Shown: positions 10,886 through 22,270, counted from the stretch's first letter. The stretch: DNA of 64,000 bases from Larix kaempferi (GCA_027924585.1 BSBM01002060.1:124001-188000), one strand, 5' to 3'. Notes: a model not told the origin generated them from the sequence alone. Numbers and translations are program-made.

Positions 10886-12862
10886 TGTGGTATTTGGCAT
10901 TTAGGTTTAGAAAAATCAAAACAATACACGACGCAGCATTATGATAATGCTACCATTAACTATATGGTTACGCTATTATAATAAATAGTATAAACATTAA
11001 AACAAAGAATTGTTCTAATCCTAAAAGCTTCACTATTTTATTTTGTAGCATCTTTTCACAAGGGTCACATGATATCGAAACCTTGTTACGATAGTGATTG
11101 TCATCACATACTTATATATAACGAGATATAAAGGCTATCTTAGATAATTGATGACTCCATCTATTGCACTATTTCGGAATTTAATAGGACCCTCATAATA
11201 TTTATACGATTTGTAATTCTAGCAATCATTTATGAATCTGTAGAGTACATATTTTCCTATCGATGATTTCAATAAAAGTCTAGTGTAGATATATGTAGCT
11301 ACGATTTCTATGTTTGGTCAAAATAGTACTTGTTGAACTAAAAACTGGAGATTCATACCATCGATACCTTCATGCACAGAAGTATTCATATTTATATTAA
11401 AGCATTCACGGCTAGCTGAAGCATATATCGAATTACTTGAAGTACTTGAATTGTCATAATACCTTACCTGCGGATCTGTGAAAAGAAACAGGTTGAATTC
11501 TTTAGCTATCAAAGCTAAGTAAACCCCAAGGCACCCTGTAGGAACCCCTTCATCAACATTCAAGCATAGCTATCAGTGTTATCACCAGAAATGTATCAAA
11601 TGAGAAATTAAATATTGTATATAGAATTATATTTATAATTTTCTTTCTTATTATGTTTAAAATTTACAATTTGTCAATTGTGTTAAGCTGTCAATAGTTA
11701 ATTAGTTAACAACAATTATTCCGCAATTAGAATTCTTAGTAATTAATGCTATTTCAAAAAAAATTAATTTTAGTGAAATTTTCGGGATGTTACATTTCAT
11801 ATGGCCCTCTGACTGACCTCAAAAGATTGCATATTGTCAGTAGGGAACTTTTGCTATATCATGTTTTTTGGTAGCTGAAAAAGAATATCTCATGGCTTTT
11901 TAGTAGTTGAATAAGATATACTCCTATTACATCTAGCTATGACAAGATTAAAATGATACTATTTTTCATATCATTATATCTCCATTCAGTGGAGACGACA
12001 ATTGGATTTGTAAAAGACATCATAGGCCATGAAGAATGTGATACATTCTATATTAATAAAATGTGCTGCGAGATTTTTTCCTATGGAAAAAATAAATAAA
12101 GGTATTGATGGTCATTTTAAGTGCATTGGAAAAATCAGTGGGAGTAATTCATATTCACTTGAATATTAGAATTGATGATGGTGGTTACATGTTAAAATTG
12201 TTAATCACCACTAAATAAATATTCCACTTGTGATAAGGATATCAATAATTGTCTTACCATTATAGTGTATGTTTAAATTGTAGTTGTTTAAGTTGTTATG
12301 GTTATGAAAATGTAATTTATATTATGGTTGTTTAAGAAGGGATAAATAAAAGGTTATAACATAAATGCATGATTGTAGTTTATGTTCAATGATTATTGTA
12401 ATATATTTTATAGGATTATAATTTGTAATTTTTGGAATAAGGAGCAATTATTTAGAACTTGTAATTGAATTTCTATAAATTTTTTGCATTACTCTATAAT
12501 GACAATTTAGATCTCAAGTGCTATTGTTATTCCATTTTTTCCTTGTTGCATAAACGTAATGTATATTTTAGTTTAGATAAGGATTTTGATAAAGGTATAA
12601 TAAAATGCATTGTTGTTACCATCAAATTATATTTCAAGTGTCAATATCTAAATTGCATTCCATACTCCATTGTTAATGCTAGGAAAAATAGGAGAATGCA
12701 TCACAAGTCGTTGGATTTTGTTATGTAATTATATCTCAAGGGAGAACTGTATGATGGATCTGGTACTCATTTGGTATTTTAGTTTCTATAATAACTATGT
12801 GTGAAATACTTATGTGTTAGTAGTTTCCTTCTTTATTCTAGAACTTCAGGACGAAGTTTACT
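10886..12862. other. AT-rich DNA without recognisable genes
   Basis: Open frames here are short and of random composition. No splice-bounded exon, RNA gene or clear repeat was recognised. Confidence 0.5.
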
Positions 12863-13309
12863 GAAGAGGGGGTGTATGTATTGCCTTGCTTTCGCCTTGG
12901 ACCATGAATATTATACTATGATATTATTTGAGGGCATTCGATTCTGAATGACCCGGTTTTGTGTGGAAACAACATGGCATTGGAACTTGAGAACCAGTAC
13001 CTTTATGAATAAATTGAATGTTTAAAAATATTGTTTATTAATGAGATGGATGATGATGATTAGATTTTTAACGATTTTCATAAAATTATAAAATGATGGT
13101 TAAATAAATGTGTTTCTGTTTATACATTATGAATCATGGGATTTGACGGGTTCTCGAGTGTGACAGGGAAAGAGAGGTACATATGATGCAAGGGTACATC
13201 AATACCGCACAGACTTCAGATTGAGTAGAGTATCCACGACAAGTGATGTTAAACTGGTATAATTTGATATGTTATTTTTGTGTTTAGAGTGTTTTGATGC
13301 AAACAGTGT
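12863..13309 (+). repeat. possible old LTR remnant interrupted by the copia element
   Basis: A purine run (gaagaggggg) is followed by tgtatg, resembling a polypurine tract and an LTR start. The sequence just before it (ttcaggacgaag) resembles the end of pol in plant chromoviruses. On the other side of the copia insertion, a TATA-like CTATAAATAT at 22105-22112 could belong to the same disrupted LTR. This is pattern resemblance only. Confidence 0.25.
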
Positions 13310-13314
13310 TTTCA
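13310..13314. repeat. target-site duplication, left (TTTCA)
   Basis: TTTCA immediately before the 5' LTR matches TTTCA immediately after the 3' LTR (21348-21352), the 5-bp duplication expected of a copia integrase. Confidence 0.92.
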
Positions 13315-13816
13315 TGTTGAATATTGTAACTTCTAAGAATATTATATTTGTACATTATTATTCTGGAGATGTTCCATCCCTCCGAGGTGACTCTATTATG
13401 TATCCGGAGATGTTTATTCCTACGAGGAGTTGTGGTAACTAGGGTTATTAGACCCACCATGTGGGGGTAGGCCCTAATATTATATTTTAGGGGTTATTAG
13501 ACTTCTCCAGGAGAGGTCGGCCCCATTAGGGTTTTTAGTCAGTTGAGGATTAGTATAAATAGAGGAGGAGAGCTCCTCATTTGAAACACACACTCACAAC
13601 TCAGAAAAGTAGCGCACTTGTCTGAGAGGCCTGCACAGGAGTTGGAGAAGGAGGTTAAGTCTTGGAGCACATCTTGTATTTTGGTTGATCATCTTATTGA
13701 GGAAAGCTTTGCTGGGTTTTCTACCCCATGAGGGTTTCCCAGGGTAAATTCTGTGTCTATCTTGTGATTATGTTTCTTTCAGTGATCTTGCTAGTCTATT
13801 TGGTTTAAACTTAACA
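13315..13816 (+). repeat. copia 5' LTR
   Basis: 502 bp, TGTTGA...TTAACA, colinear with 20846-21347. It carries a TATAAATA box and supplies the promoter for the element. Confidence 0.96.
13554..13561 (+). promoter_or_regulatory. TATA box of the copia LTR
   Basis: TATAAATA about 240 bp into the LTR. The same box is at 21085-21092 in the 3' LTR. RNA should begin roughly 30 bp downstream. Confidence 0.8.
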
Positions 13817-13828
13817 TGGTATCAGAGC
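13817..13828 (+). promoter_or_regulatory. primer binding site, initiator tRNA-Met type
   Basis: TGGTATCAGAGC directly abuts the end of the 5' LTR. This is complementary to the 3' end of plant initiator methionine tRNA and primes minus-strand DNA synthesis in most plant copia elements. Confidence 0.93.
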
Positions 13829-14131
13829 TAGACTGAATAGGACATCTTTCACAAGGTAAGAATCTCTCTCTCTCTCTCTCCGGTGAAATTTAGGGTTTTA
13901 GCAAAAAGTTGGTATTGTTGAATTCTGATTACATGGCTGGATAGCCCTTCTCAAAACCAATCTTTTGATCCCTAGATCGAACTTTTTGGTTGGGTAGAAC
14001 TCCAGGAAAGTCAAACCCTAATTCTACCAAAAGTGCAATAAACCAGAAATTCTGTCCCAGGATCTGGAAAAGTAAAAAGGTAATACTTCCAGGTAAGTAC
14101 TACTCTGTCTCTTGGACTCCCCCAAGAGAAT
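13829..14131 (+). other. copia untranslated leader
   Basis: About 300 bp between the primer site and the gag ATG. It contains a CT-dinucleotide run at about 13862-13882 and no ORF. Packaging or dimerisation signals may lie here but none can be recognised by eye. Confidence 0.6.
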
Positions 14132-14995
14132 ATGGCTCCAAACACTAAGCTTGAAGACAAGCTAGAAGGTATAGAGAATTTTTGGGCATGGAAATACAGA
14201 ATTGGTCTCATTGTTGAAGAGAATGATCTTGCTCATTATATCAAGGATGAAGTTGCAGAACCAGAAGGAGATGAAGCCAAAGAAAAACATAGGAAGGATT
14301 TGATTAGGGCAAAGAGAATCATAGCTGATTCTATTAAAGACCACTTGATTCCCCAAGTGGCCTCCAAGAAGACTCCAAAGGAAATGTATGATGCCCTACG
14401 AAGAATGTATGAAGGAAAGAACATCAATAGGAAGATGAATCTAAGGACTCTATTGAAGAATACCAAGATGCACAAAGGAGAGTCCATTCAAGACTACTTC
14501 TCAAGGGTCTCTCTAATCAAGGAGCAACTAGATGCCATTGGTGATACTCTTGATGAAGATGAACTTGTGATGACTGCTCTAAATGGTCTCACTAGACCTT
14601 GGGAATCATTCATACAAACCATGTGTGCCAGAAAAGAAAGCATGAAGTTTGATATAGTATGGGAGGATTGTGTTCAAGAAGAAGCTAGGGTAGCCAACAG
14701 AGAAGCTCTTCTCAAAGAGGATGACCAAGCTTTGGCCACCCACACCAAAAGAGGAAAAAGGGGTCACTTCAGGAAAGTGAACCACAAAAGGTCTCAACCC
14801 TCTCATAGATTCAAAAGGAAAGGAGGAACAAACTCAGAAAGAGACCTCTCCACAGTCCAATGTTTTAATTGTCTTAAACTAGGACACTATGCTAGAGACT
14901 GTACCCTACCAGAAAAGAAGAAGAAAAGGTTTGTCCACAAAAGACATCATGCACATATGGCAGAATATGATAGTGAAGAAGAAGAAGGAGAATAA
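14132..14995 (+). CDS. gag: copia gag with one CCHC zinc knuckle
   Basis: 287 residues from the first ATG after the leader. The N-terminal ~200 residues match the copia gag family (WAWKYRIG, YDALRRMYEGKN, LLKNTKMHKGESIQDYFSR). A single nucleocapsid knuckle, CFNCLKLGHYARDC, lies at about residues 247-260, followed by a basic then strongly acidic tail. TAA at 14993-14995 ends it, yet the same frame continues straight into protease. Since copia gag and pol are normally one ORF, the stop is most simply a nonsense change in the acidic linker. Confidence 0.9.
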   Translation: MAPNTKLEDKLEGIENFWAWKYRIGLIVEENDLAHYIKDEVAEPEGDEAKEKHRKDLIRAKRIIADSIKDHLIPQVASKKTPKEMYDALRRMYEGKNINRKMNLRTLLKNTKMHKGESIQDYFSRVSLIKEQLDAIGDTLDEDELVMTALNGLTRPWESFIQTMCARKESMKFDIVWEDCVQEEARVANREALLKEDDQALATHTKRGKRGHFRKVNHKRSQPSHRFKRKGGTNSERDLSTVQCFNCLKLGHYARDCTLPEKKKKRFVHKRHHAHMAEYDSEEEEGE

Positions 14996-16036
14996 GAAGA
15001 AGAAGAAGTAGAGGAAAGGCCTCAAAAGAAAAGATCTAAAGTGAAGAAAGAAGATCCAGAAGAATATGTCCTATTTTCTGCACTCTCTGGATCTGTGTCT
15101 CCTGGTGAAGGTACATGGCTCATTGACAGTGGTGCTTCAGAGCACATGACAGTTCAAAAGGAAACTCTCTCTAGGATCGAAGAAAAGTCTTCACCACAAA
15201 AGGTATCTCTAGGAGATGATTATCAATATCCCATCAAGGGAATTGGTGAAGCAAGCTACAAGCTTGATTCTGGAACACCCTTGAAAATGAAAGAAGTTTT
15301 ATATGTACCAGGTTTAAAGAAGAACCTACTCTCTATCTTAGCACTAGACAAGAAAGGTTTTAGAGTGGCTTTCATAGATGGACAAGTACTAATGTGGTCC
15401 AAAGGAAAATCAATTAAAGATGCAGTTATCATTGGTGAAGAAGAAGGAGGTCTCTATAAACTCAAGGGTCATCCAGAAGCTACTCTTGCTCATGAAGTCT
15501 CTAGCCCTAGTGAGCTATGGCATAGAAGATTAGCTCACATTAACTATAAATCCTTACCCTATGTAAGCAAGGTGGTCATAGGATTACCAGATTTGAATGT
15601 TGATCATGATGGCTCATGTAAAGGATGTAAGAAAGGGAAGAATGTCAAGAACCCCTTTCCAAAGAGTGAAACAAAGACTAAGAACATTTTGGAGCTAATA
15701 CACTCAGATGTATGTGGACCAATGCCCACCACTTCTCTAAGTGGGTTTGAATACTATCTTTCATTCATTGATGACTATTCAAGGAAAACTTGGATATACT
15801 TCCTGAAAGGTAAGAATGAAGTCTTTGGAAAATTCAAAGAGTTCAAGGCTCTAATAGAAAATCTCTCAGAAAAGAGAATCAAGATTCTCAGAACAGATAA
15901 TGGCGGAGAATATACTTCAAAGGACTTTGAAGACTTTTGTAAAGAAGCTGGAATTAAAAGGGAACTAACCACTCCCTACAATCCCCAACAAAATGGGGTG
16001 GCTAAAAGGAAAATAGAACTATCATGGAAGCTGTAA
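14996..16036 (+). pseudogene. pol: copia protease and integrase N-terminal/core (frameshifted at the end)
   Basis: In the same frame as gag; the first usable ATG is 15041. The aspartic protease active site is LIDSGASEH (Asp codon at 15125). Integrase shows the H-H-C-C site ([10 protein letters not shown], then CKGCKKGK) and the first two catalytic aspartates, in HSDVCGP and RTDNGGEY. In the third catalytic position the motif reads QQNGVAKRK: the Glu expected after GVA is Lys. A few bases later, in an A-run near 16009-16013, one base is missing and the frame runs out at 16036. Both lesions would abolish integrase. Confidence 0.88.
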
Positions 16037-18039
16037 AGACTATGATACATGACCAAGATCTTCCCATGTATCTATGGGATGAAGCAGCCAAGATAGCAGT
16101 ATATGTGCAAAATAGACTATCTCATAGTGCTCTTGATTTCAAAACTCCAGAAGAAGTGTTTACAGGAAAGAAGCCCGAGGTAAGTCATCTTAAAATATTT
16201 GGGTGTCCTGTGTACATCCACATTCCAAAAGAAAAGAGAACCAAGTTGGATCCTTTTGGTAAGAAGGGAATATTTGTTGGTTATTGTGAATCATCCAAAG
16301 CCTTCAGAATTTACATACCAGGTTTTCATCATATAGAAATAAGTAGAGACGTAACATTTGATGAAGAAACAGCTCTCAAGAAATCCAGGAAGTGCCAACT
16401 TGAAGAAATCTATGAAGAAGATACATCTCCCAGAATCACAGAGGCTGTGCACATCCCTGAAGATGATTCACCAGAGGATCATGACATGCTGGAACCACAA
16501 GAACCTCCTATTACAGATTTATCTAAGAAAAGAATACCAGCATGGGCTAGAGATATTATTCAAGGAGCTGAAAGATATGGAGCTCCTGAAGGCTCCACTA
16601 GAGAAAGGAAGAAACCAAAGCTAGTGTCCAACTATATGGCCTTGATGTGTGATCTTGTGGATCAACAACCTACTAGCTATGAAGAAGCAGCTCAGAAGAA
16701 AGAATGGATAGAAGCAATGACAGAAGAATATCAGTCAATAATGAAGAATGATGTTTGGGATATAGTTCCCAAACCAAAAGATAAAAGTGTGGTTTCTTCC
16801 AAATGGATTTTCAAGATAAAACATGCTGCAAATGGTAGCATTGAAAAATATAAGGCAATATTTGTAGCCAGAGGATTCTCTCAGAAGGAGGGAATTGACT
16901 ATGAAGAAACATTTGCACCAATTGCTAGGTATACTTCAATTAGAACTATCATGGCTCTTGCATCTATGATGAAATGGAAATTACACCAAATGGATGTTAA
17001 GATAGATTTTCTGAATGGTGCAATTGAAGAAGAAGTGTACATAGAGCAACCCCAAGGGTTTGAGGTTAAAGATGGAATAACTCATGTATGCAAACTGAAA
17101 AAGGAATTATATGGGTTGAAACAAGCTCCCAGGGCTTGGTACGGAAGGATTGACAATTTCTTAACAAGCATGGGCTTTACCAAGAGTAAAGCTGACCCAA
17201 ATCTTTATCTCAAAGTGATGGATGATGAACCAGTTATACTATTGTTATATGTATACGATCTATTTCTAACTGGAAATGAGAAACAAATTATTGAAAGCAA
17301 GAAGAAGCTTTCTTCAGAATTCGAGATGAAAGACCTCGGATTAATGCACTACTTCTTAGGTCTAGAAGTATGGCAAGAACCAAAAGGAATCTTTCTAAAT
17401 CAAGGTAAGTATGCTGTGGAAATTCTGAAAAGGTTTGATATGTTGGAGTGTAAACCCATGGCCACTCCCATGGACTCCAACTTAAACCTATTAGTTAATG
17501 ACTCATCAGAATTAGTGGACCTAACTCTATATAGACAAATCATTGGATCATTGATGTATTTAACAAATACTAGGCCAGATATATGCTTTGCTGTAAATAC
17601 CCTAAGTCAGTATCTAGTAGAACCTAGAAAGGTTCACTTAATAGCTGCAAAGCATGTAATGAGGTACCTAAAAGGTACATTAGATTTTGGTCTATATTAT
17701 CTTGGAGGTCATGAACTCAGGTTACATGGTTACTCAGATTCTGATTGGGAAGGAAGTGTCTCAGACAGAAAGAGTACTTCAGGTGGATGTTATGGTCTTG
17801 GATCTGCCATGATCTCATGGTTCAGCAAGAAACAATCTAGTGTGGCCCTCAGTACTGCTGAAGCAGAATATATAGCTGCCTGCTCTACCAGCTGTGAAGC
17901 AGTATGGCTTCGGAAACTATTATCTGGAGTGTTTGACTTAGAAATGGATCCCACTGTGATTATGTGTGATAATCAAAGCTGCATTAAGATGACAGAAAAT
18001 CCTATGTTCCACGATAAGTCAAAACACATAGAGATCTGA
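16024..18039 (+). pseudogene. pol: copia integrase C-terminus, reverse transcriptase and RNase H (catalytic Asp lost)
   Basis: This continues integrase in the shifted frame ([14 protein letters not shown], then FGCPVYIHIP), passes through a linker and enters RT at about 16660 (EEAAQKKEWIEAM). Conserved RT blocks include KWIFKIK, QMDVKIDF, LYGLKQAPRAWY and GLEVW. The catalytic box expected to read Y-V-D-D is YVYD (around 17250-17262), so one of the two metal-binding aspartates is Tyr. RNase H is recognised by GYSDSDWEGS, STSGGC and STAEAEY. TGA at 18037-18039 interrupts the last RNase H segment. Confidence 0.9.
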
Positions 18040-18270
18040 TACTTTTATATACGAGATATGGTGCAGAGAAGAGCTATCAAGCTCGAGTATGTGAGCACTG
18101 AGGATCAAATTGCTGATATCTTGACCAAACCTCTGTCTCGAGTGAAATTTGAATACTTCCGAGACAAGCTTGGTGTAGTTCAAAAGGACCCTCCTCGAAA
18201 GGGTGGTAGTATAGTCTCTGATGACAAGATTGTCTCATCAATGATGAGGTTACCTGTTTACTACACCTAG
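18040..18270 (+). pseudogene. pol: copia RNase H C-terminal tail after an in-frame TGA
   Basis: In frame with the preceding ORF. It encodes the conserved end of copia RNase H (YFYIRDMVQ, LEYVSTEDQIADILTKPL). The separating TGA fits CGA to TGA. TAG at 18268-18270 is the natural end of pol. Confidence 0.88.
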
Positions 18271-18326
18271 TTACTTAGAAATATTTAGATTTAGGACTCT
18301 TATACTTAGAATACTCAGCTTTACTT

Positions 18327-18653
18327 ATACATGCTTTTGATGATAGATGTATTAGTGAGAATACATGCTTTTGATGATAGATGTATTAGTGAGAATACAT
18401 GCTTTTGATAATTGATGTAGTAGTGAGAATACATGCTTTTGATGATTGATGTATTAGTGAGAATACATGCTTTTGATGATAGATGGATTGGTGAGAATAC
18501 ATGCTTTTGATGATAGATGTATTGGTGAGAATACATGCTTTTGATGATAGATATATTAGTGAGAATACATGCTTTTGATGATAGATGTATTGGTGAGAAT
18601 ACATGCTTTTGATAATAGATGTATTGGTGAGAATACATGCTTTTGATGATACA
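18327..18653. repeat. tandem array, 34-bp unit, about 9.6 copies
   Basis: Nine full 34-bp units run from 18327 to 18632, each starting atacatgcttttgat, plus a partial unit to about 18653. Differences between units are single bases. Since 34 is not a multiple of three, antisense frames cycle through all phases and stay open by repetition; these frames are not taken as genes. Confidence 0.95.
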
Positions 18654-18713
18654 TGTATGTACTTGTATGGTGAAGGATACTTGTACTTGTATTGATAAGA
18701 ATACATGTGAGGA

Positions 18714-19845
18714 TTGCATCATCCTTGAACACATGTTCTAAAGTGAGCCGTAGATAGGTGTCTCCGAGAAAGAAGAGGGATTGTATCATCCTTGAACACT
18801 TGTTCTAAAGAGAGCCATAGATATATGTCTTCGAAAATGAAGTCTTGAATGAACAGGTAGGGGATTGTATCTTCCCCGGACTGCGGTCCCAGAATTGAGC
18901 CGTAGACATGATGTCTCCGATAATAAAGTCCTAAATGAACAGGTAGGGGATTGTATCTTCCCCGGACTGCGGTCCCAGAATTGAGCCGTAGACATGATGT
19001 CTCCGATAATAAAGTCCTGAATGAACAGGTAGGGGACTGTATCTTCCCCGAACTGCAGTCCAAGAATTGAGCCATAGACTGGCGATAATGAAGTCCTGAA
19101 TGAACAGGTAGGGGATTGTATCTTCCCCAAACTGCGGTCCCAGAATTGAGCCGTAGACTGGGTCTCCAATAATGAAGTCCTGAATGAACAGGTAGGGGAT
19201 TGTATCTTCCCCGGACTGCGGTCCCAGAATTGAGCTGTAGACATGATGTCTCCGATAATAAAGTCCTAAATGAACAGGTAGGGGATTGTATCTTCCCTAG
19301 ACTGCGATCCCAGAATTGAGCCGTAGACATGATGTCTCCGATAATAAAGTCCTGAATGAACAGGTAGGGGACTGTATCTTCCCCGAACTGCGGTCCAAGA
19401 ATTGAGCCATAGACTGGGACTCTGATAATGAAGTCCTGAATGAACAGGTAGGGGATTGTATATTCCCCAAACTGCGGTCCCAGAATTGAGCCGTAGACTG
19501 GGTCTCTGATAATGAAGTCCTGAATGAATAGGTAGGGGATTGTATCTTCCCCAGACTGCGGTCCCAGAATTGAACTGTAGACTGGGTCTCCGATAATGAA
19601 GTCCTGAATGAATAGGTAGGGGATTGTATCTTCCTCGGACTGCGGTCCTAGAATTGAGCCATAGACTTGGTCTCCGATAATGAAGTCCTAAATGAATAGG
19701 TAGGGGATTGTATCTTCCCCGAACTGCGGTCCCAGAATTGAGCCGTAGACTGGGTCTCCGATAATGAAGTCCTAAATGAACAGGTAGGGGATTGTATCTT
19801 CCCCGGACTTTGGTCCCAGAATTGATCCGTAGAATGATGTCTCTG
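18714..19845. repeat. tandem array, 84-86-bp unit, about 12 copies plus 2 degenerate leading units
   Basis: The marker caggtagggg recurs at 18854, 18940, 19026, 19105, 19189, 19275, 19361, 19445, 19529, 19613, 19697 and 19781. The spacing is 84 or 86 bp except for one 79-bp unit. Two shorter, more diverged units lie at 18714-18835. The alternation of 86- and 84-bp variants suggests that blocks of several units were amplified together. Because 84 is divisible by three, the minus strand carries long open frames of 28-residue repeats, probably a by-product. Confidence 0.93.
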
Positions 19846-19856
19846 AAAACTAAATA

Positions 19857-20078
19857 TAGGATTGCATCATCCCTAGACATGAGACTTGTCTTAAAGGTAC
19901 ATGTGAGGACTGCATCGTCCATGAACTGGGTTCAAAATGTACGTGATGGATTACATCGTCCCTAGACATGAGACTTGTCTTAAAGAGATGAGGATTGATC
20001 ATCCTGGAACTTGATCGGATTGTATCATCCATGGACCTATGTCCTAAAGAGAGTAGGATTGATCATCCTGTAATATGA
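19857..20078. repeat. degenerate units related to the 84-bp array
   Basis: Several irregular units share 'ggattg(c/t)atcatcc' and 'gacatgagacttgtcttaaa'. They resemble the flanking 84-bp units but have decayed. Confidence 0.7.
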
Positions 20079-20704
20079 TCGTGTGATGACGATGCTAATG
20101 ATCGTGTGATGACGATGCTGATGATCGAGTGATGACGATGTTGATGATCGTGTGATGACGATGTTGATGATCGAGTGATGATGATGTTGATGATCGTGTG
20201 ATGAAGATGCTGATGATCGTGTGATGACAATGCTGATGATCACGATGCTGATGATCGTGTGATGAAGATGCTGATGATCATGTGTGATGACGATGCTGAT
20301 GATCGTGTGATGACGATGTTGATGATCACGATGCTGATGATCGTGTGATGACGATGCTGATGATCGTGTGTGATGACGATGCTAATGATCGTGTGATGAC
20401 AATGCTGATGATCACGATGCTGATGATCGTGTGATGACAATGTTGATGATCGTGTGTGATGATGATGTTGATGATCGAGTGATGACGATGCTGATGATCG
20501 TTTGATGACGATGCTGATGATCAAGTGATGACGATGCTGATGATCGTGTGTGATGACGATGATGATGATCGTGTGATGACGATGCTGATGATCACGATGC
20601 TGATGATCGTGTGATGACAATGCTGATGATCGTGTGATGACGATGTTGATGATCATGTGATGACGATGCTGATGATCGTGTGATGACGATGTTGATGATG
20701 TTGA
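20079..20704. repeat. tandem array, 23-bp unit, about 27 copies with length variants
   Basis: The core tgatcgtgtgatgacgatgc repeats every 23 bp. Some units gain a GT (25 bp) and some are shortened to about 15 bp (gatcacgatgctgat). The frequent GATC and GATGA steps make it almost simple-sequence. Confidence 0.93.
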
Positions 20705-20836
20705 TGTTTTAGTAACTGGTTGAGTTACTGATGATGATGAATTGAAGAAAGCTTCCGATGATTTATAGATGTATCATGTATGATGTGGTTGACGACTCCT
20801 TGCTCCTGCAGATGTTGTTATAATATCCTTCTCGTT

Positions 20837-20845
20837 AAGGGGGAG
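20837..20845 (+). promoter_or_regulatory. copia polypurine tract
   Basis: The purine run aagggggag directly abuts the 3' LTR start (TGTTGA at 20846). It primes plus-strand DNA synthesis. Confidence 0.9.
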
Positions 20846-21347
20846 TGTTGAATATTGTAACTTCTAAGAATATTATATTTGTACATTATTATTCCGGAGA
20901 TGTTCCATCCCTCCGAGGTGAATCTATTATGTATCCAGAGATGTTTATTCCTCCGAGGATTTGTGGTAACTAGGGTTATTAGATCCACCATGTGGGGGTC
21001 GGCCCTAATATTATATTTTAGGGGTTATTAGACTTCTCCAGGAGAGGTCGGCCCCATTAGGGTTTTTAGTCAGTTGAGGATTAGTATAAATAGAGGAGGA
21101 GAGCTCCTCATTTGAAACACACACTCACAACTCAGAAAAGTAGTGCACTTGTCTGAGAGGTCTGCACAGGAGTTGGAGAAGGAGGTTAAGTCTTGGAGCA
21201 CATCTTGTATTTTGGTTGATCATCTTATTGAGGAAAGATTTGCTGGGTTTTCTACCCCATGAGGGTTTCCCAAGGTAAATTCTGTGTCTATCTTGTGATT
21301 ATGTTTCTTTCAGTGATCTTGCTAGTCTATTTGGTTTAAACTTAACA
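20846..21347 (+). repeat. copia 3' LTR
   Basis: 502 bp, the same length as the 5' LTR, with no indels and about 11 substitutions by eye (6 transitions, 5 transversions). The TATA box is at 21085-21092. Confidence 0.96.
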
Positions 21348-21352
21348 TTTCA
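21348..21352. repeat. target-site duplication, right (TTTCA)
   Basis: Matches 13310-13314. Confidence 0.92.
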
Positions 21353-22254
21353 CATGTAGGTGTAGGATCGTGATTTCCAATCGGTCCACATAAAGGTAAT
21401 GGGGATGAATGGGAAATGATGCTAGTAAGACTAGTGATTACTCCATGCAACGGGTTGAAAAGCGAGAAATAATTTTATTCACCAAATGCATGTTTCTGTT
21501 AGGGTAGGATGCAGACGGAGTCACTCGTGAGGATCAACTAGGGGGTGCACAATAAGGACATGACCTTAATCCCAAGGAACCGTGAGTCTCTTACCAATTT
21601 TGAGGTGGTTGATTTAACATGGTCTCAGTCATTGCACCAATCCCCACCATGGAAAAAGGGATACTTGAAAGGAATGAGAGAGGTCATGACACCCTTGGTA
21701 TGCCCGTGGGGATGCAATATTAAAATAAAAATACTATGGGGTGAGACTTTCTATCTTAAAAGCGTAAAATTAAAAAAGGGTCAAATAATTAGGAATGAAT
21801 GTGAAATTCATAAATTATGAAAATGAAACTAAAGTAAACTCGTGCATAAAGAAAATGATTGAATTATTATATTAAAACTTAGTGAACTCCAATCACACAC
21901 GCACACACAAAATAGGTGGAATAAAGAAATTAAAGGAAACATTTCAAAGTGAATTTAAGAAACTAAATGAGGGTAAATATTAATAAAATGGAAAAATATG
22001 AATTAGCGAGAAAAGTTACACATGGGTAGGTGAATAATAAAACAAAAATTAATTACTAAATTCCTAATTATGCATGCGAGGGACACATTGCAAGTCTCTC
22101 AATGCTATAAATATGGGAGGTGAACATGAAGCTCAAACACTTATTTTCCGAGATAATTTTAACACCCTCGAAATTTATATGTATAATAAATGGGCAAATC
22201 TCCCTAATATATAGGAAAATTTGAAGGCTATTCTATCAATAATATAATATGTAT
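21353..22254. other. flank of the copia insertion, possibly the other half of an older LTR
   Basis: No credible gene. CTATAAATAT at 22105-22112, followed by a less AT-rich stretch, resembles an LTR promoter. The open frame around 21545-21820 has no recognisable motif and is not accepted as coding. Confidence 0.35.
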
Positions 22255-22270
22255 ATATAATGTTTTGGAT

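Larger units (their letters stand above)
13315..21347 (+). mobile_element. complete Ty1/copia LTR retrotransposon, coding region decayed
   Basis: Two 502-bp direct LTRs start TGTTGA and end TTAACA, flanked by TTTCA duplications. A tRNA-iMet-type primer site follows the 5' LTR and a polypurine tract precedes the 3' LTR. The order gag, protease, integrase, RT, RNase H is copia order. By eye I count about 11 substitutions between the LTRs (about 2%), so insertion was fairly recent for a slowly evolving genome. The copy cannot be autonomous: it has a stop after gag, a one-base frameshift in integrase, a stop before the end of RNase H, and replaced catalytic residues. Between RNase H and the 3' LTR lie about 2.5 kb of tandem repeats. 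Confidence 0.96.

Noticed and set aside
11318-12728. Short frames at 11318-11563 (-) and 12465-12728 (+)
   Set aside because: AT-driven composition, no motifs, no splice or promoter context.
14993-14995. Programmed readthrough at the gag stop of the copia element
   Set aside because: Plant copia elements usually encode gag-pol as one frame, no readthrough context is evident, and the copy has several other disabling changes.
18321-20656. Long minus-strand open frames (up to about 218 codons) over the copia tandem arrays
   Set aside because: They are products of repeat periodicity, with no start context or domain, and different frames encode different versions of the same repeat.
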